Program-made: the position numbers and the translations under genes
Shown: positions 6,124 to 6,864 of the stretch, piece by piece
Position numbering within the stretch: position 1 is the first letter of the stretch
Layout of the letters: every line of letters starts with the position of its first letter
Source of the DNA: Methanoregula sp.
GTDB lineage: Archaea > Halobacteriota > Methanomicrobia > Methanomicrobiales > Methanospirillaceae
Reading direction: 5' to 3'
Assembly: GCF_002835825.1 (NCBI RefSeq)
Contig: NZ_PIZH01000088.1
Span: 1 to 6,864, forward strand
Length of the DNA stretch: 6,864 nt
Notes under the pieces: generated by a model
Database searches by the model: none
The model's input: only the letters and a program-made list of their open reading frames with translations
What the model was told of the DNA's origin: nothing

Positions 6124-6552
6124 TTATGATCTCACCACCATGGAAGAAACCCTGCTGTGGGTGACAATGAACGTGGAAACGCTCCCGATGAGGAGCCTGT
6201 CGGTCTGGCTCTTCCCATGGGAACCGACAATAATGAGCTCGGCCTTTACTTTGTCGGCAAGGGCAATGATCTCGCTGCCCGCGTGGCCGAACTTGAGGTG
6301 CGTTGTCAGGGTGACGCCATGTGCCGCGGCATCGGTCTTTGCCTTGTCAAACACCGCTTCGCCCTCCTTTTTGAGGACGTTATACATAATCTCGACGGTG
6401 TTATCTGTAGGAATGGACGAAAAAAGACCGGTTTCAACAACATATGCCGCATGCAGTTTTGATTCTCCTGCCCGGGCCATTTCGACAGCACGGTCGAGCG
6501 CCTTCTGCCCGGCCGGTGAGCCGTCTAATGCAACAAGGATATTAGCAAACAC
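6124..6552 (-). CDS. Universal stress protein A family, ATP-binding type
   Basis: 142 residues, a single Usp domain of normal size. The N-terminus ANILVALDGSPAGQKALDRA is the first strand and helix of the fold, with D10 at the position that contacts adenine in ATP-binding members. The nucleotide signature G-2x-G-9x-G-S is complete: G110, G113, G123, S124 in GSHGKSQTDRLLIGS, so the ATP-binding class is predicted. Such proteins act in the cytosol, often as dimers, in responses to starvation or stress; the client is unknown. I place the start at GTG 6550-6552, not at the TTG codons near 6568-6570, because it gives the canonical N-terminus and has GGTGAT just upstream. The gene leads a two-gene unit with the CBS protein 5 bases downstream. 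The C-terminal strand (SSMVVRS) departs from the usual PVLVV but keeps the hydrophobic pattern. Confidence 0.93.
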   Translation of the reverse strand: MFANILVALDGSPAGQKALDRAVEMARAGESKLHAAYVVETGLFSSIPTDNTVEIMYNVLKKEGEAVFDKAKTDAAAHGVTLTTHLKFGHAGSEIIALADKVKAELIIVGSHGKSQTDRLLIGSVSTFIVTHSRVSSMVVRS

Positions 6553-6556
6553 CGGA

Positions 6557-6562
6557 ATCACC
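6557..6562 (-). promoter_or_regulatory. Ribosome binding site that sets the uspA GTG start
   Basis: GGTGAT on the minus strand matches the core of the archaeal Shine-Dalgarno sequence and ends 4 bases before GTG 6550-6552. It decides between that GTG and upstream in-frame TTG codons. Confidence 0.55.
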
Positions 6563-6596
6563 CACAACAAACATGCCTGTTTTATTGAATTTACGA

Positions 6597-6611
6597 ATTA
6601 AAAACATTTGT
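6597..6611 (-). promoter_or_regulatory. Probable archaeal promoter of uspA (BRE + TATA)
   Basis: On the minus strand ACAAAT (6611-6606) fits the BRE pattern RNWAAW and is followed one base later by TTTTTAAT (6604-6597), a TATA-like box. The usual ~25-base spacing predicts transcription from about 6575, leaving a ~22-base leader that contains the ribosome binding site. Confidence 0.5.
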
Positions 6612-6864
6612 GCCGTTGCAGGAAAACGGAGCCCGTTTAACCATGGATGTAACCGGATCGCGGCTGAATTTGAGTGCATTTTTTTCCGGGTCAATGATCG
6701 CCAGCCGTGCCCCGCCCCCCTCGGGGTGGAAAAAGGGGGAACCGGTAAGCGCTGACCCGCAATGGCCGGATTGAAGGATTCTTCCGGGATCGATTTGTTA
6801 AAGGTTCAAGACGAATGCAATCTCTTTTCCAAATTGGGGGGGAACGACAATACAATTTCTCGAC
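6612..6864. other. Spacer with no supported gene
   Basis: I see no convincing gene in this stretch on either strand. It is rich in homopolymer runs: T7 at 6670-6676, C6 at 6715-6720 and G7 at 6836-6842, with CCCCG/CGGGG arms around the C-run (~6711-6725). A minus-strand frame is open from 6797 down to a stop at 6591-6593 (68 residues) but has no ATG, GTG or TTG at its beginning and one in-frame TAA at 6798-6800 above it. I found no tRNA fold and no clear promoter for a gene beyond the window. Confidence 0.5.

Noticed and set aside
6573..6755. 60-residue plus-strand frame upstream of uspA (MPVLLNLRIKN...)
   Set aside because: It crosses the uspA promoter on the opposite strand, has an uneven composition, no recognisable motif and no clear ribosome binding site.
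6798..6800. In-frame stop as a recoded codon (pyrrolysine)
   Set aside because: Pyrrolysine uses UAG; this is UAA, and the frame itself is not supported as a gene.
6801..6830. GGTTCAAGAC as a tRNA T-loop
   Set aside because: No matching acceptor, anticodon or D arms can be folded around it.
6762..6864. Plus-strand frame beginning MAGLKDSSG, recalling the GLKDSSG motif of DapA-type aldolases
   Set aside because: Only 34 codons are visible, the match is to a few residues, and the following sequence does not continue like the family; likely coincidence.

Overview
The window reads as a euryarchaeal chromosome segment, most likely from a methanogen of the Methanomicrobiales (Methanoregula-like). 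The reasons are an archaeal 20S proteasome beta subunit next to the archaeal KH/metallo-beta-lactamase/beta-CASP ribonuclease FttA (aCPSF1), archaeal TATA/BRE-type promoter signals, short U-tract ends, GTG starts, a moderately high GC content, and a UspA/CBS stress pair. The order-level assignment is inference from gene content and style, not from a marker search.

Layout. Positions 1-411 (+) hold the 3' end of an M20-family metallopeptidase (ArgE/DapE type) whose start lies before the window. It converges on a minus-strand block that fills almost all the rest. Read in transcription order (right to left), that block is: UspA protein (6552-6124); four-CBS-module protein (6118-5270), 5 bases after uspA; an 85-base gap with the psmB promoter; psmB (5184-4543); fttA (4518-2608), 24 bases after psmB; an MFS transporter (2592-1537), 15 bases after fttA; a 91-base gap with two inverted repeats; and an exported TPR protein with a C-terminal membrane anchor (1445-462). 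The last ~250 bases (6612-6864) hold no gene I can support.

How they fit together. uspA and the CBS gene look like a two-gene operon of predicted adenine-nucleotide-binding proteins, plausibly energy or stress sensing. psmB-fttA joins protein degradation to RNA 3'-end formation and transcription termination; this adjacency is familiar in euryarchaea. The MFS gene could ride on the fttA transcript, and the TPR gene may have its own control. U6 tracts of the kind FttA/aCPSF1 is known to act on lie after the M20 gene, after the TPR gene, and between psmB and fttA itself.

I found no CRISPR array, insertion sequence, tRNA/rRNA or defence system. The window is mostly core archaeal housekeeping. 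The points most worth a second look are small regulatory ones: the psmB-fttA U-tract, the psmB promoter layout, the tandem inverted repeats after the MFS gene, and the C-terminal anchor of the TPR protein.
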